Of a stretch of 64,000 bases of DNA, positions 41,112 to 49,879 are shown piece after piece (the first letter of the stretch is position 1; the number at the start of each line of letters is the position of its first letter). Origin of the DNA: JAKAWQ01 sp963745975 (lineage in GTDB: Bacteria; Pseudomonadota; Alphaproteobacteria; Acetobacterales; Acetobacteraceae); the NCBI GenBank assembly GCA_963745975.1, contig CAVUZJ010000010.1, positions 62,001 to 126,000 of the forward strand, written 5' to 3'. The notes under the pieces were generated by a model, which did not search any database, had not been told where the DNA came from, and saw nothing but the letters and a program-made list of their open reading frames with translations. The position numbers and the translations under genes were made by a program.

Positions 41112-41169
41112 ACGAGTTCGCGGATCGATCACGAAGGCCCTCGCCGGCAGCGGCGGGGGCCTTCGTGAT
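41063..41169 (+). promoter_or_regulatory. transcription attenuator with alternative hairpins
   Basis: Segment 1 (41063-41073, CCGACG plus TCGCC) pairs with segment 2 (41081-41094, GGCGA plus CGTCGG). Segment 2 can instead pair over nine perfect bases, GGCGAGGGC (41081-41089) with GCCCTCGCC (41137-41145), which is the 5' arm of the final hairpin (41128-41146 with 41151-41169, one mismatch in 19). Segment 1 lies on the arginine codons. The final hairpin lacks a clear U-tract, which weakens the terminator call. Confidence 0.6.
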
Positions 41170-41218
41170 TCCAGGGCTCTCCGTCGCCTTTCAACGACCA
41201 GCAGGAAAGGACGACAGG

Positions 41219-42427
41219 ATGACCAGCATGAACAACCCGACCTTCGACAATCCGCCGGCGGATCAATTCGCCGCGGTGATGGATATCACGCGCCGGCCGC
41301 CCATCACTTTCGTGGCGGGGCATGGCTCCTGGCTCACCGACACGGAGGGCCGGACCTATCTCGATTTCATCCAGGGCTGGGCGGTGAACTGCCTCGGCCA
41401 TTCGCCGAGGCCGGTGGTGGCGGCGCTGGCGGCGCAGGCGGAGCGGCTCATCAATTGCAGCCCTGCGTTCTACAACGAGAAGATGGTGCGGCTTTCGGCG
41501 CTGCTCGCGCGGGCGAGCGGGCTCGACCGTGTGTTCCTTGCCAACAGCGGCGCCGAGGCGAATGAGGGCGCGATCAAGCTCGCGCGCAAATGGGGCGCGA
41601 AATACCGTGATGGCGCCTACGAGATCATCACCATGGAGCATGGATTCCATGGGCGCACGCTTGCCACCATGTCCGCCTCGGGGAAGCAGGCGTGGGAGGG
41701 TCTCTTCGAGCCGAAGGTCCCGGGCTTCGTGAAGGTGAAGCTCGGCGATCTTGGTGCGGTCGAGGGCGCCATCACGAAGCGGACGGCGGCGGTGATGCTG
41801 GAGCCGATCCAGGGCGAGGCGGGCGTGTTCGAGGCGGGGCTTCCCTTCCTGCGCGGCCTCAGGGCGCTCACGCGGGAGCACGGCATTCTGCTCATTCTCG
41901 ATGAGATCCAGACGGGCATGGGCCGCACGGGGACGTTCTTCGGCTTCGAGCATGCCGGGACCGCGCCGGATGTCATGACCTTGGGCAAGGGGCTCGGCGG
42001 CGGAGTGCCGCTGGCGGCGTTGCTCGCGCATCGCGATGTCGCGTGCTTCGAGCACGGCGATCAGGGCGGGACGTTCAACGGCAATCCGCTGATGGCGGCG
42101 GCGGGCGTTGCGGTGATGGAGGAGATCGGCAAACCCGGCTTCCTCGCGCGGGTAACGGAGGCGGGCGAGCGGCTTGCGGATCGGCTGGCGGGGCTGGCGC
42201 GGAAGCATGGCGGGGGCGAGGTGCGCGGCCAGGGGCTGCTCCGCGCGCTCGGTCTCAGAAGAGACATCGCGGCAGAGGCCATCGAGATGGCGCGGGCGCG
42301 GGGCCTGCTGATCAACGGCCCGCGCCCCGACACGCTCCGTTTCATGCCGGCGCTGACGGTGAGCGATGAGGAAATCGATCAGATGAGCGCCATTCTCGAC
42401 ACCGTGCTCGAGGACCTGGGGGAGTAA
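41219..42427 (+). CDS. argD: class III aminotransferase, acetylornithine transaminase type
   Basis: 402-residue PLP enzyme. The PLP lysine is in TLGKGLGGGVPLAALL (about residue 258), with LILDEIQTGMGRTG (about 224) and the N-terminal FLANSGAEANEGAIKLARK. These are the features of ArgD, which makes N-acetylornithine in arginine synthesis. The upstream arginine-codon leader strongly supports that role over other family members such as ornithine or GABA transaminases. No other arg gene follows; an acyltransferase gene comes next after 57 bases. Confidence 0.82.
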   Translation: MTSMNNPTFDNPPADQFAAVMDITRRPPITFVAGHGSWLTDTEGRTYLDFIQGWAVNCLGHSPRPVVAALAAQAERLINCSPAFYNEKMVRLSALLARASGLDRVFLANSGAEANEGAIKLARKWGAKYRDGAYEIITMEHGFHGRTLATMSASGKQAWEGLFEPKVPGFVKVKLGDLGAVEGAITKRTAAVMLEPIQGEAGVFEAGLPFLRGLRALTREHGILLILDEIQTGMGRTGTFFGFEHAGTAPDVMTLGKGLGGGVPLAALLAHRDVACFEHGDQGGTFNGNPLMAAAGVAVMEEIGKPGFLARVTEAGERLADRLAGLARKHGGGEVRGQGLLRALGLRRDIAAEAIEMARARGLLINGPRPDTLRFMPALTVSDEEIDQMSAILDTVLEDLGE

Positions 42428-42450
42428 GGAAGGCGCGGGCCGGGTCCGTC

Positions 42451-42484
42451 TTGCTGGCCCGATGGGGCCGCCCTATAGGGCGGC
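42451..42484 (+). promoter_or_regulatory. promoter and palindrome abutting the acyltransferase start
   Basis: TTGCTG (42451-42456) and TATAGG (42474-42479) are 17 bases apart. The perfect 18-base palindrome GCCGCCCTATAGGGCGGC (42467-42484) contains the -10 element and ends right at ATG 42485. RNA would begin within a base or two of the start codon, predicting a leaderless transcript. Confidence 0.5.
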
Positions 42485-43408
42485 ATGGCACGATCGCACG
42501 CGCCCTCCTTGCGCGGGGCATCGCACGAGCTGGAGGCGGCGTGGGTTCGCGGCGCGATCGGCGTGCTGCGGTGGCTCGGCCCGGTCCGCGCCTCCAATCT
42601 CGGCGGCTGGGTGGCGCGCACGGTGGGGCCGCTTCTCTCCGTTTCGCGGATCGCCGATCGGAATCTGCGCCAGGCCCTGCCGGAGCTCTCCGCGGCACAA
42701 AGAGCGCGGGTCATCCGCGCGACCTGGGACAATCTCGGCCGCACCTCGGCCGAGCTCGCGCATCTGCCGGCGCTCCGCCGGACGTGCGAGGGGCCGGGCT
42801 GGGAGATCGATGGCGAGGAGCATATTGAGCGTCTCAAGCAAGCGGGCGGACAGGTGATTTTCTTCTCCGGGCATTTCGGCAATTGGGAGATGATCCTGCC
42901 GATTGCCGCGTCCCTTGGCCTCACCGTCTCCGGCTTCTATCGCGCCGCGTCGAACGCGCGCGTGGACGCCATCATCCAGTCGCTGCGGCAGCACGCGCTC
43001 GGCCCGCGCGTGAGCATGTTCGCGAAGGGCGCGCATGGCGCCCGGGCGGCGCTCGCGCATCTCGCGCGCGGGGGGTCGCTCGGGCTCTTGGTGGATCAGA
43101 AGATGAACGACGGCGTGGCGGTTCCCTTCTTCGGGCGCCAGGCGATGACGGCGCCGGCGCTCGCCCAGTTCGCGATCCGGTTCGGATTTCCGATCGTCCC
43201 GGTTCGCATCGCACGCCTTGGGCCCGCGCGGTTCCGGATGATCTGCGAGCCGCCGCTGGTGGTGGCTATGACGGGCAGGAAGGAGGCCGATATGTATGCG
43301 ATCCTGCTCGCCGTGAACGCGACGCTGGAGCGCTGGATCCGCGCCGACCCGGCCTCATGGCTGTGGCTGCACCGGCGCTGGCCCAAGGGGGCAGCGCAGG
43401 AGGGTTAG
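42485..43408 (+). CDS. lipid A-type lauroyl/myristoyl acyltransferase
   Basis: 307-residue LpxL/HtrB-family acyltransferase. The catalytic motif is FFSGHFGNWEM (H and E about residues 125-131), followed by LGLLVDQKMNDGVAVPFFGRQAMT (about 197-220) and PVRIARLGPARFRM. It transfers an acyl chain to lipid A or an ornithine-type lipid at the inner membrane. Its start lies against a palindromic promoter, suggesting leaderless translation. It overlaps the convergent glycosyltransferase gene by 4 bases. Confidence 0.88.
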   Translation: MARSHAPSLRGASHELEAAWVRGAIGVLRWLGPVRASNLGGWVARTVGPLLSVSRIADRNLRQALPELSAAQRARVIRATWDNLGRTSAELAHLPALRRTCEGPGWEIDGEEHIERLKQAGGQVIFFSGHFGNWEMILPIAASLGLTVSGFYRAASNARVDAIIQSLRQHALGPRVSMFAKGAHGARAALAHLARGGSLGLLVDQKMNDGVAVPFFGRQAMTAPALAQFAIRFGFPIVPVRIARLGPARFRMICEPPLVVAMTGRKEADMYAILLAVNATLERWIRADPASWLWLHRRWPKGAAQEG

Positions 43409-44460
43409 GCGTTCACCGCGCGCAGGTGCGGACGGCTGGCCAGGACCAGGCTCTCATAGAGGTCGAGATATTCCTCGGCCATGCGCCGGGCCGTGAAACG
43501 CTCCTCGAAGCGGCGGCGGATGGCGGCGCGGTCGAAGCGCGGCAGCCGCTTGAGCGCCTGGAGCGCCTCCGCCTCGCTCTCGACGATCGCGCCGGTCAGG
43601 CCGTCCTCGAGGACTTCGGACACGGAGCCGCGGTTGTAGGCGATCACCGGCGTGCCGCAGGCCATCGCCTCGATCATCACGAGGCCGAACGGCTCCGGCC
43701 AGTCGATCGGGAACATCAGGGCTGCGGCGCCGCTCAGGAACGCGGGCTTCTGGTCCTCGTTGATCTCGCCGATATATTCGACGTGCGGGGCGGCCAGTAG
43801 CGGTTTGATCTGCTCGTCGAAATAGTCGGTGTCCAGGCGGTCCACCTTGGCGGCGATCTTGAGCTTCATGCCCGCGCGACCGGCGATGCGGATCGCCTTG
43901 TCGACGCCCTTCTCGGGAGAGATGCGGCCGAGGAAGGCGAGATAGTCGGGCTTGACCGGCTGCGGGGTCAGGAGATCGCGGGGCAGGCCGTGCTGCACCG
44001 TGCCCAGCCAATTGAGATCGGGCACCGGCAGACGCTGGGAATCGGAGATCGAGACCACCGGCACGCGGGGGAAGATGTTGAAGATTTCGACGTATTCCTG
44101 CAGATCGAGCCGCCCGTGCAGGGTGGTGAGGAACGGCGTCGGCTGGCGGAGGAAGGCCGAGAACGGCAGATAATCGACATGCAGGTGCATGACGTCGAAC
44201 TCGTCGGCCAGGCGGAGGATCAGCTCCAGCATGCGCAAATGCGGGGCGAGCGTGTCGCGCACGCCCGGGTCGAGCCGGAGCGCCTGCTTCGACATCGGCG
44301 CGAGGCGCGCCGAGGTAGTGGAATCGCCGCTGGCGAAGAGGGTGACGTCGTGGCCGAGGGCCACCAGCTCTTCGGTCAGGTACGAAACGACCCTTTCGGT
44401 GCCGCCGTACAGCTTCGGCGGGACCGCTTCATGCAGCGGGGCAATTTGGGCGATGCGCAT
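43405..44460 (-). CDS. glycosyltransferase family 4 (second paralogue)
   Basis: 351-residue GT-B enzyme, clearly a paralogue of 17496-18578. It shares MRIAQIAPL, LYGGTERVV, YLTEELVA, GHDVTLFASGDS, DWPEPFGLVMIEAMACGTPV and the C-terminal ARRMAEEYLDLYESL. The nucleotide-sugar EX7E motif is intact. ATG 44460 has AGGAG 11 bases upstream. Divergent from otsA, so it may work with trehalose or glucan metabolism under stress, but this is inference from position only. Confidence 0.87.
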   Translation of the reverse strand: MRIAQIAPLHEAVPPKLYGGTERVVSYLTEELVALGHDVTLFASGDSTTSARLAPMSKQALRLDPGVRDTLAPHLRMLELILRLADEFDVMHLHVDYLPFSAFLRQPTPFLTTLHGRLDLQEYVEIFNIFPRVPVVSISDSQRLPVPDLNWLGTVQHGLPRDLLTPQPVKPDYLAFLGRISPEKGVDKAIRIAGRAGMKLKIAAKVDRLDTDYFDEQIKPLLAAPHVEYIGEINEDQKPAFLSGAAALMFPIDWPEPFGLVMIEAMACGTPVIAYNRGSVSEVLEDGLTGAIVESEAEALQALKRLPRFDRAAIRRRFEERFTARRMAEEYLDLYESLVLASRPHLRAVNA

Positions 44461-44806
44461 CGTTGCGGAGACTCCTGATGGGCCATCGCATGGCCCGATC
44501 GACAACCCGAAGGAACGAGAACCCGCAACTTGCATCGTGCGGACATCGACGAGGATCGCAATCTAGCCGGGGACTGTGGCAAAAAACGGGTTGCCCAAGG
44601 GGCTGAGAAGGGGCTGAGAAGAGGTTTTGGGCGGCGGGGCCGCCATAAAGCCGCTTTGATTGAGGAGTGTTCTAGCCGAGGATCGGTTCTTCCCCGTCCG
44701 GGCGCTGAGGCCCCGGATCGTTCGCCGGCTGCAACCATAACGCGAATGAATTGGCCGGGCCACACGCCGGCGGGTGAGCGGAACCGGGAGAGAGGAGGCA
44801 GGAGCG
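44461..44806. other. divergent intergenic region without a gene
   Basis: About 346 bases between the GT4 and otsA starts. It contains the tandem direct repeat AAGGGGCTGAG (two copies, about 44597-44619) and a run of six A (about 44580-44585). I see no convincing coding frame or clear promoter. Confidence 0.4.
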
Positions 44807-46318
44807 ATGGACGAGCCTCTCACGCTTGCCGATCCCCCCTCGCCGTTTCGGGGGCTTCGGCGGCCGCGGCGAGGGCGGCTGACCGTCGTCTCCAACCGCG
44901 TCGCCCCGATCACCGAGGGCGAGCCGACCAACGGCGGGCTTGCGGCCGGGGTGCTCGACGCGCTCAGCGAAAAAGGCGGGCTCTGGTTCGGCTGGAGCGG
45001 CGAGACGACCGAGGGCGAAACCGTGGCCCAGCCGGAGCGCAGGCGGGGCGAAATCCGGCTGATGACGTTCGACCTCTCCCAGCGCGATTACGACGAGTAT
45101 TATCGCGGCTTCGCCAACGGCGCGCTCTGGCCGGTGCTGCACGACAAGCCGCATCTCGCACGGTTCGAGTGGGAGGAATTCGCCGGCTACAAGCGGGTGA
45201 ACGCGCTCTTCGCCCGCGCGCTCGCCGCGAACCTCTCGCCCGAAGATCCGGTTTGGGTGCACGACTATCACCTCTTCTGCCTCGCCGAGGCGCTGCGTGC
45301 CGAGGGCGTCGGCAACCGGCTTGGCTTCTTCCTGCATACGCCCTTCCCAGCACCCTCGGTGTTCATGACCATTCCGGCCCACGCCGAGCTTGCGCGCGCG
45401 CTCTGCCGGTTCGACCTGATCGGCTTTCAGACAGAGGCGAGCCGCATGGCGTTCGAGGACTATATCCTGCGCGAGGCCGGCGGACGGCGCCTGCCGAGCG
45501 GGCAACTCGCCGCCTTCGGGCGCGCCGTGCAGACCGGGGTCTACCCGATCGGGGTGGACGTGGACGAGGTGCGGCGGCAGGCGGAGGCTGACGCCAATCG
45601 GCGCCAGGCGGCGCGGCTCGGCGCCTCGCTCGGCGGCGGCAAGCTCATCCTCAGCGTCGACCGGCTGGACTATTCCAAGGGCCTCAAGCAGCGCTTCGCC
45701 GCCTTCGAGCATTTCCTGGAAACCCGCCCCGAGTACCACGGCGCGATCACCTTCGTGCAGATCGCCCCGCCCTCGCGGAGCGATATCGAGACCTACCGCG
45801 AGATCCGCACCGAGCTTGAGGGCGAGGCCGGGCGCATCAACGGCCGCTTCGCCGAGCTCGACTGGATGCCGCTGCACTATCTCAACAAGGGGTTCGCGCG
45901 GCATCTTTTGATGCCGCTTTATGCCCTCGCGGAGGTAGGGCTGGTGACGCCGCTCAAGGACGGAATGAACCTGGTGGCGAAGGAATACGTGGCGGCGCAA
46001 GACCCGGAGAACCCGGGCGTGCTGGTGCTCTCGCAGTTCGCCGGCGCCGCGGCCGAGCTCGACGCGGCGCTGATCGTCAACCCCTACGACCGCACCGGCG
46101 TCGCCGAGGCGATCGCAAGGGGGCTCGCCATGGAGCGCGAGGAACGGCGCGAGCGGCACGCCGCGATGATCGCCGCACTCCGCCGCAACAGCCTGGAGCG
46201 GTGGCGCGACCGCTTCCTCGAGGACCTGGCGGGCGAGGAAAGCGCCATCCCCTACCAGCCCGCCGCAATCGCGCGGGCAGGCCGGTCAGGCCTGGCTCAC
46301 TGGGGTAGTGCTGCCTGA
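44807..46318 (+). CDS. otsA: trehalose-6-phosphate synthase
   Basis: 503-residue retaining GT20 enzyme making trehalose-6-phosphate from UDP-glucose and glucose-6-phosphate. The glucose-6-phosphate loop NGALWPVLHDKP, the VWVHDYHLFCLAEALR helix (about 145-160), SVDRLDYSKGLKQRFAAFE (about 280-298) and LVTPLKDGMNLVAKEYVAAQ (about 380-400) are all intact. ATG 44807 has AGGAGGCAGGAG upstream. No otsB phosphatase is adjacent. The last 22 bases overlap the convergent Rieske oxygenase gene. Confidence 0.94.
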   Translation: MDEPLTLADPPSPFRGLRRPRRGRLTVVSNRVAPITEGEPTNGGLAAGVLDALSEKGGLWFGWSGETTEGETVAQPERRRGEIRLMTFDLSQRDYDEYYRGFANGALWPVLHDKPHLARFEWEEFAGYKRVNALFARALAANLSPEDPVWVHDYHLFCLAEALRAEGVGNRLGFFLHTPFPAPSVFMTIPAHAELARALCRFDLIGFQTEASRMAFEDYILREAGGRRLPSGQLAAFGRAVQTGVYPIGVDVDEVRRQAEADANRRQAARLGASLGGGKLILSVDRLDYSKGLKQRFAAFEHFLETRPEYHGAITFVQIAPPSRSDIETYREIRTELEGEAGRINGRFAELDWMPLHYLNKGFARHLLMPLYALAEVGLVTPLKDGMNLVAKEYVAAQDPENPGVLVLSQFAGAAAELDAALIVNPYDRTGVAEAIARGLAMEREERRERHAAMIAALRRNSLERWRDRFLEDLAGEESAIPYQPAAIARAGRSGLAHWGSAA

Positions 46319-47568
46319 AGGCGCTGCAGATACCAGTTGGCGAACGCCTCGGTCTGGTACTCGATCGCGGTGTAGGGGCCGGGCTCATAGGCCGGGCTGC
46401 TCGTCCCGCTCTGCGCGAGCGCCACGAAATGCGCATCCTGCTCGTTCGTCACGCGCCAGACCTTGGTTAGGTTCTCGAGGTCGTAGTCCACGCCCTCGAC
46501 CGCCTCCTTGTGCACGAGCCACGTCGTGCGCACCAGCGTGCGATCGACGGCGAGCGGCAGGACCGCGAAGGTCACCGCATGGTCGCTCAGGAAATGATGC
46601 CAGGAGTTGGGCTGGGTATGCAGATGCAGCGACCCGAGTCGCTTCTCGTCGAAATCCGCCATGGGGCGCCGGCACGCAACCTTGGTGTCCATCGTGTAGG
46701 ATTCGGCGTCCTCGACGAAGGCGAGCCGCTCGGTGCGGAAGCCGCTCGGCCTTCCCTCCAGAAGCTCGATCGCCTCCCACCTCAGCCCGCGCGCCTCCCA
46801 GCGCGCGACATACCCGTCGTGCACGCGCTCCTGCCGCTCGTAGCGGGCGCGCTCGGACGGACTCACATCGTTCGCGCCATAGCCGAAATAATGAAAGTAC
46901 GAACGCAATAGCTCGGGATGCCCGTCGCAATGATAGCATTCCCGGTTGTTCTCCATCGTGAGCTTCCAGTTGCCCTCCTCGACGAGATCGATGCGCTTCG
47001 CAACTTTGCAGTCGGCCAACCGATGCGGCGCGAGATAGGGCGCGAAACTCGCGGCGAATTCAGCGAAATCCGCCGGCGGCTCATCCACGAGACAGACGAA
47101 GATCAGCCCGGAAACGCTCCGCAGATGCACCGCCTTGAGGCCGAGTGCGGAACGCGCGCAATCCTCGGGCAAAAGCGGCGCATGCAGGAGCTTGCCGGCT
47201 AAATCATACGTCCAGCGATGGTACGGACAGACGAGGTTGCCGACGAACCCCCTCTCCTCCTCGAGGATCCGCGCCCCGCGATGACGGCAGACATTGTGGA
47301 ACGCACGCACCTCCCCCTCATCGTCGCGAACGACGATGACCGAAGTGGTGCCGATATCCACCCGCACATAATCGCCGGGCTCGGGCACGTCCGGCTCGAC
47401 GGCAACGAAAATCCAGTGCCGGCGAAAGATGAGATCGACATCGGCGGCGAAAATCTCGGGACTGTTGTAGAACGCGCCCTCGAGCCCATAACCCGCCCGC
47501 CGCCTGCCCAGCAACGCACCAATCCCCGGCTCCAGCATCACACGCTCCATTGACCCACTGCCCACCAT
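46297..47568 (-). CDS. Rieske oxygenase alpha subunit, betaine demethylase (GbcA) type
   Basis: 423-residue Rieske non-heme iron oxygenase. Rieske ligands are CRHRGA (about residue 93) and CPYHRW (about 112), and the mononuclear iron site is in NNRECYHCDGHPELL (about 210-221). The sequence fits the glycine-betaine / stachydrine monooxygenase group, where one N-methyl group is oxidised and lost as formaldehyde. A matching reductase (59130-60254) and DgcA-like enzyme lie in the same strand block. A longer frame upstream of ATG 47568 runs into palindromic repeat copy 3 and is not native. Confidence 0.85.
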   Translation of the reverse strand: MVGSGSMERVMLEPGIGALLGRRRAGYGLEGAFYNSPEIFAADVDLIFRRHWIFVAVEPDVPEPGDYVRVDIGTTSVIVVRDDEGEVRAFHNVCRHRGARILEEERGFVGNLVCPYHRWTYDLAGKLLHAPLLPEDCARSALGLKAVHLRSVSGLIFVCLVDEPPADFAEFAASFAPYLAPHRLADCKVAKRIDLVEEGNWKLTMENNRECYHCDGHPELLRSYFHYFGYGANDVSPSERARYERQERVHDGYVARWEARGLRWEAIELLEGRPSGFRTERLAFVEDAESYTMDTKVACRRPMADFDEKRLGSLHLHTQPNSWHHFLSDHAVTFAVLPLAVDRTLVRTTWLVHKEAVEGVDYDLENLTKVWRVTNEQDAHFVALAQSGTSSPAYEPGPYTAIEYQTEAFANWYLQRLQAALPQ

Positions 47569-47628
47569 GGTGAAACGCTCACGCCAACACCGCTTCCTCC
47601 ACTCCGCCATCGGCTTGCACGAAGGCGA

Positions 47629-47829
47629 CAAGGCCAAGGGGACGCTGTCCCCCTGGACCCCCTGCCAAGGGCTGAGCCCTTGGAACCCCTTCTCTGCGGC
47701 GGCTGAGGGCGATTTGGGCGCTTGCGCGACGCGCAAGCGCCCAAATCGCCCTCAGCCGCCGCAACGAACGGGGTCCAGGGCCCCAGGCCCTGGCGGGGGT
47801 TCAAGGGGGCAGAGCCCCCTTGGTCTTGC
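47629..47829. repeat. composite palindromic repeat, full copy 3
   Basis: 201 bases with the same five-hairpin order as copy 1. CAAGGCCAAGGGGAC with a GTCCCCCTGG partner comes first, then CCAAGGGC/GCCCTTGG (47665-47683). The central stem is a perfect 32 bp (47696-47727 with 47731-47762). CCAGGGCC/GGCCCTGG (47775-47793) and CAAGGGGGC/GCCCCCTTG (47802-47822) follow, then TGGTCTTGC. The central stem differs in sequence from copy 1 at many positions, yet both arms match perfectly. It lies between two genes of the betaine block. Confidence 0.85.
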
Positions 47830-47830
47830 G

Positions 47831-49879
47831 CTACAGGTCTTTCGCCAGGCGCAGGCCTTCGTAGATGGCGGCGTGAATGTTGCGGCTGGCGATGGCGTCG
47901 CCGATGCGGAACAGGCGGAAGCCGCCGTCGGGGCTGCGTATGATGTCCTGGGGTTTTCCTGCGATCAGGGCCGTGTAGTCCACCTCACCGCGATTGACGG
48001 ACGTTGGGCGCAGCTCCTCGTAGAGGTCGGCCACGGGAAGGGTTCCGTGCTCGACCACGATCTGGTCCACTTCGCGTTCGTATTGTTCCGCGCCGAAATC
48101 GGAGCCGAGTGTGGCGACGAGTGTGTTGCCTTCGCGCCGCGCGGCCAGGAGCCGCGTGTTGATGGTGATGCGCACGCCGCAGCGGTGGAAGATTCTCGCG
48201 TAAGCGGCGTGGTTGAGCCCGCCGATCTCGGGGGCGAAGTAGCGTTCGGGCGTGACGAGCTCGACCTTGGCGCCGCTTTCGGCAAGGAACTCGGCCGCCT
48301 GCATGCCAGGGTGGGCGCCGTTGTCGTCGAAGAGCAAAACCCGTTCCGCCGGCTTCACCTCGCCGGCGAGGATGCTCCAGGTCGAGACGACAAGATCGTT
48401 CCCGCTTTCCAGGACCTCGGTGTCCGGCACGCCGCCGGTGGCGACGAAGACGACGTCCGGGTTTTCGGCCAGGATTTCGGCGCCTTGCGCCCAGGTGGAG
48501 AAGCGGATTGCGACGTTCTGCGCTTCGAGGCGCTTGAGCCGCCACTCGACGATGCCCATCAATTCCTTGCGGCGCGGCGCGCGCACCGCGAGCAGGATCT
48601 GGCCACCTGCCTTCTCGGTCGCTTCGAGGAGCGTGACCGCGTGGCCCCGCGCGGATGCGACGCGTGCGGCTTCGAGCCCGGCCGGGCCGGCGCCGGCGAT
48701 GACGATTTTCTTGAGCGGACCGGTGGTGCGCATCACCACGTGCGGGAGGGAGGATTCGCGCCCCGTGGCGGGGTTGTGGACGCAGACGGCGTCGTTGCCT
48801 TCGTAGATCCGGTCGATGCAATAGGTGGCACCGACGCAGGGGCGGATCTCCTCCTCGCGGCCTTCCATGAGCTTCTTGACGATATGCGGATCGGCGATGT
48901 GGGCGCGGGTCATGCCGACCATGTCGAGTTTGCCCGAGACGATGGCGTGGCGCGCGGTCGCCACGTCCTGGATGCGCGCGGCGTGGAAGACGGGAAAGTG
49001 GGTTGCGGCGCGGACCTCGCCGGCGAAATCGAGATGCGGCGCCAAGGGCGTGCCGTAGAGCGGGATCACCTGCGCGAGTGCCGCGTCCGTCTCGATATGG
49101 CCGCGGATGATGTCGAGGAAGTCGATCTGGCCGCTTGCAACCAGACGCTGGGCGATTGCGATTCCTTCGGCTTTGGTGAGGCCTTTTTCCCAGTCCTCGT
49201 CGGCGACCATGCGGATGCCGACGAGGAAGCCGGGCCTGGTTGCGGCGCGGATCGCGTTGAGAACGCGGAAGGTGAAGCGCAGGCGGTTGTCGAGGCTGCC
49301 GCCGTAGAGATCGGTGCGGTGATTGGTGGCCGGCGACCAGAACTGATCGACGAGATGGCCGTAAGCGTTGAAGGCGATGCCGTCAAGGCCGGCTTCCTCC
49401 ATGCGTGCCGCGGCGGTTCCGTAATCGGCGACGATCCGTTCGATGTCCCACTCCTCCGCTTCCTTGGGGAAGGAGCGGTGCGCGGGCTCGCGGACCGGCG
49501 ACGGGGCTAGGACGGGCAGCCAGTCCGCCTTGTTCCATGCGGTGCGCCGGCCGAGATGGGTGAGCTGGATCATCACCGCTGTGCCGTGCTCGTGGCATTC
49601 ATCGGCGAGGCGGCGCATCCAGGGAACGATCTCGTCCTTGTAGGCGAGCAGGTTGCCGAACACCGGCGGCGAGTCCGGGGAGACCACGGCCGAGCCCGCG
49701 GTCATTGTCAGCGCGATGCCGCCCTTCGCCTTCTCCACGTGATAGAGCCGGTAGCGGTCCTTCGGCATGCCGTCCTCGGAGAAGTTTGGCTCGTGCGAGG
49801 TGCTCATGATGCGGTTGCGCAAGGTGAGGCGGCCGAGCTGGAGCGGTTGCAGAAGCGGATCATCGCGTGACGGCATCAT
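47831..49879 (-). CDS. flavin oxidoreductase, dimethylglycine/N-methylproline demethylase type
   Basis: 682-residue protein of the 2,4-dienoyl-CoA reductase/trimethylamine dehydrogenase family. The N-terminal TIM barrel binds FMN (MSTSHEPNF and QLTHLGRRT). The 4Fe-4S cysteines lie in RPCVGATYCIDRIYEG and AVCVHNPATG (about residues 335-365). The C-terminal half has two dinucleotide folds (IVIAGAGPAGLEAARV about 380 and RVLLFDDNGAHPG about 505). The cysteine spacing matches DgcA and N-methylproline demethylases rather than FadH, so it probably removes a methyl from a tertiary amine. Overlaps the upstream gene by 20 bases. Confidence 0.87.
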   Translation of the reverse strand: MMPSRDDPLLQPLQLGRLTLRNRIMSTSHEPNFSEDGMPKDRYRLYHVEKAKGGIALTMTAGSAVVSPDSPPVFGNLLAYKDEIVPWMRRLADECHEHGTAVMIQLTHLGRRTAWNKADWLPVLAPSPVREPAHRSFPKEAEEWDIERIVADYGTAAARMEEAGLDGIAFNAYGHLVDQFWSPATNHRTDLYGGSLDNRLRFTFRVLNAIRAATRPGFLVGIRMVADEDWEKGLTKAEGIAIAQRLVASGQIDFLDIIRGHIETDAALAQVIPLYGTPLAPHLDFAGEVRAATHFPVFHAARIQDVATARHAIVSGKLDMVGMTRAHIADPHIVKKLMEGREEEIRPCVGATYCIDRIYEGNDAVCVHNPATGRESSLPHVVMRTTGPLKKIVIAGAGPAGLEAARVASARGHAVTLLEATEKAGGQILLAVRAPRRKELMGIVEWRLKRLEAQNVAIRFSTWAQGAEILAENPDVVFVATGGVPDTEVLESGNDLVVSTWSILAGEVKPAERVLLFDDNGAHPGMQAAEFLAESGAKVELVTPERYFAPEIGGLNHAAYARIFHRCGVRITINTRLLAARREGNTLVATLGSDFGAEQYEREVDQIVVEHGTLPVADLYEELRPTSVNRGEVDYTALIAGKPQDIIRSPDGGFRLFRIGDAIASRNIHAAIYEGLRLAKDL

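Noticed and set aside
41041..41127. The folded region before argD as a possible riboswitch
   Set aside because: The arginine-codon frame and the three mutually exclusive stems explain the folding better than an aptamer, and I recognise no known riboswitch consensus.
46297..47736. Long N-terminal extension of the Rieske protein
   Set aside because: The extension is encoded by repeat copy 3 and lacks any Rieske-family similarity.
47629..47829. Insertion sequence or CRISPR array at the repeats
   Set aside because: No transposase gene, no spaced direct repeats and no target duplication is visible; hairpins are of unequal size.
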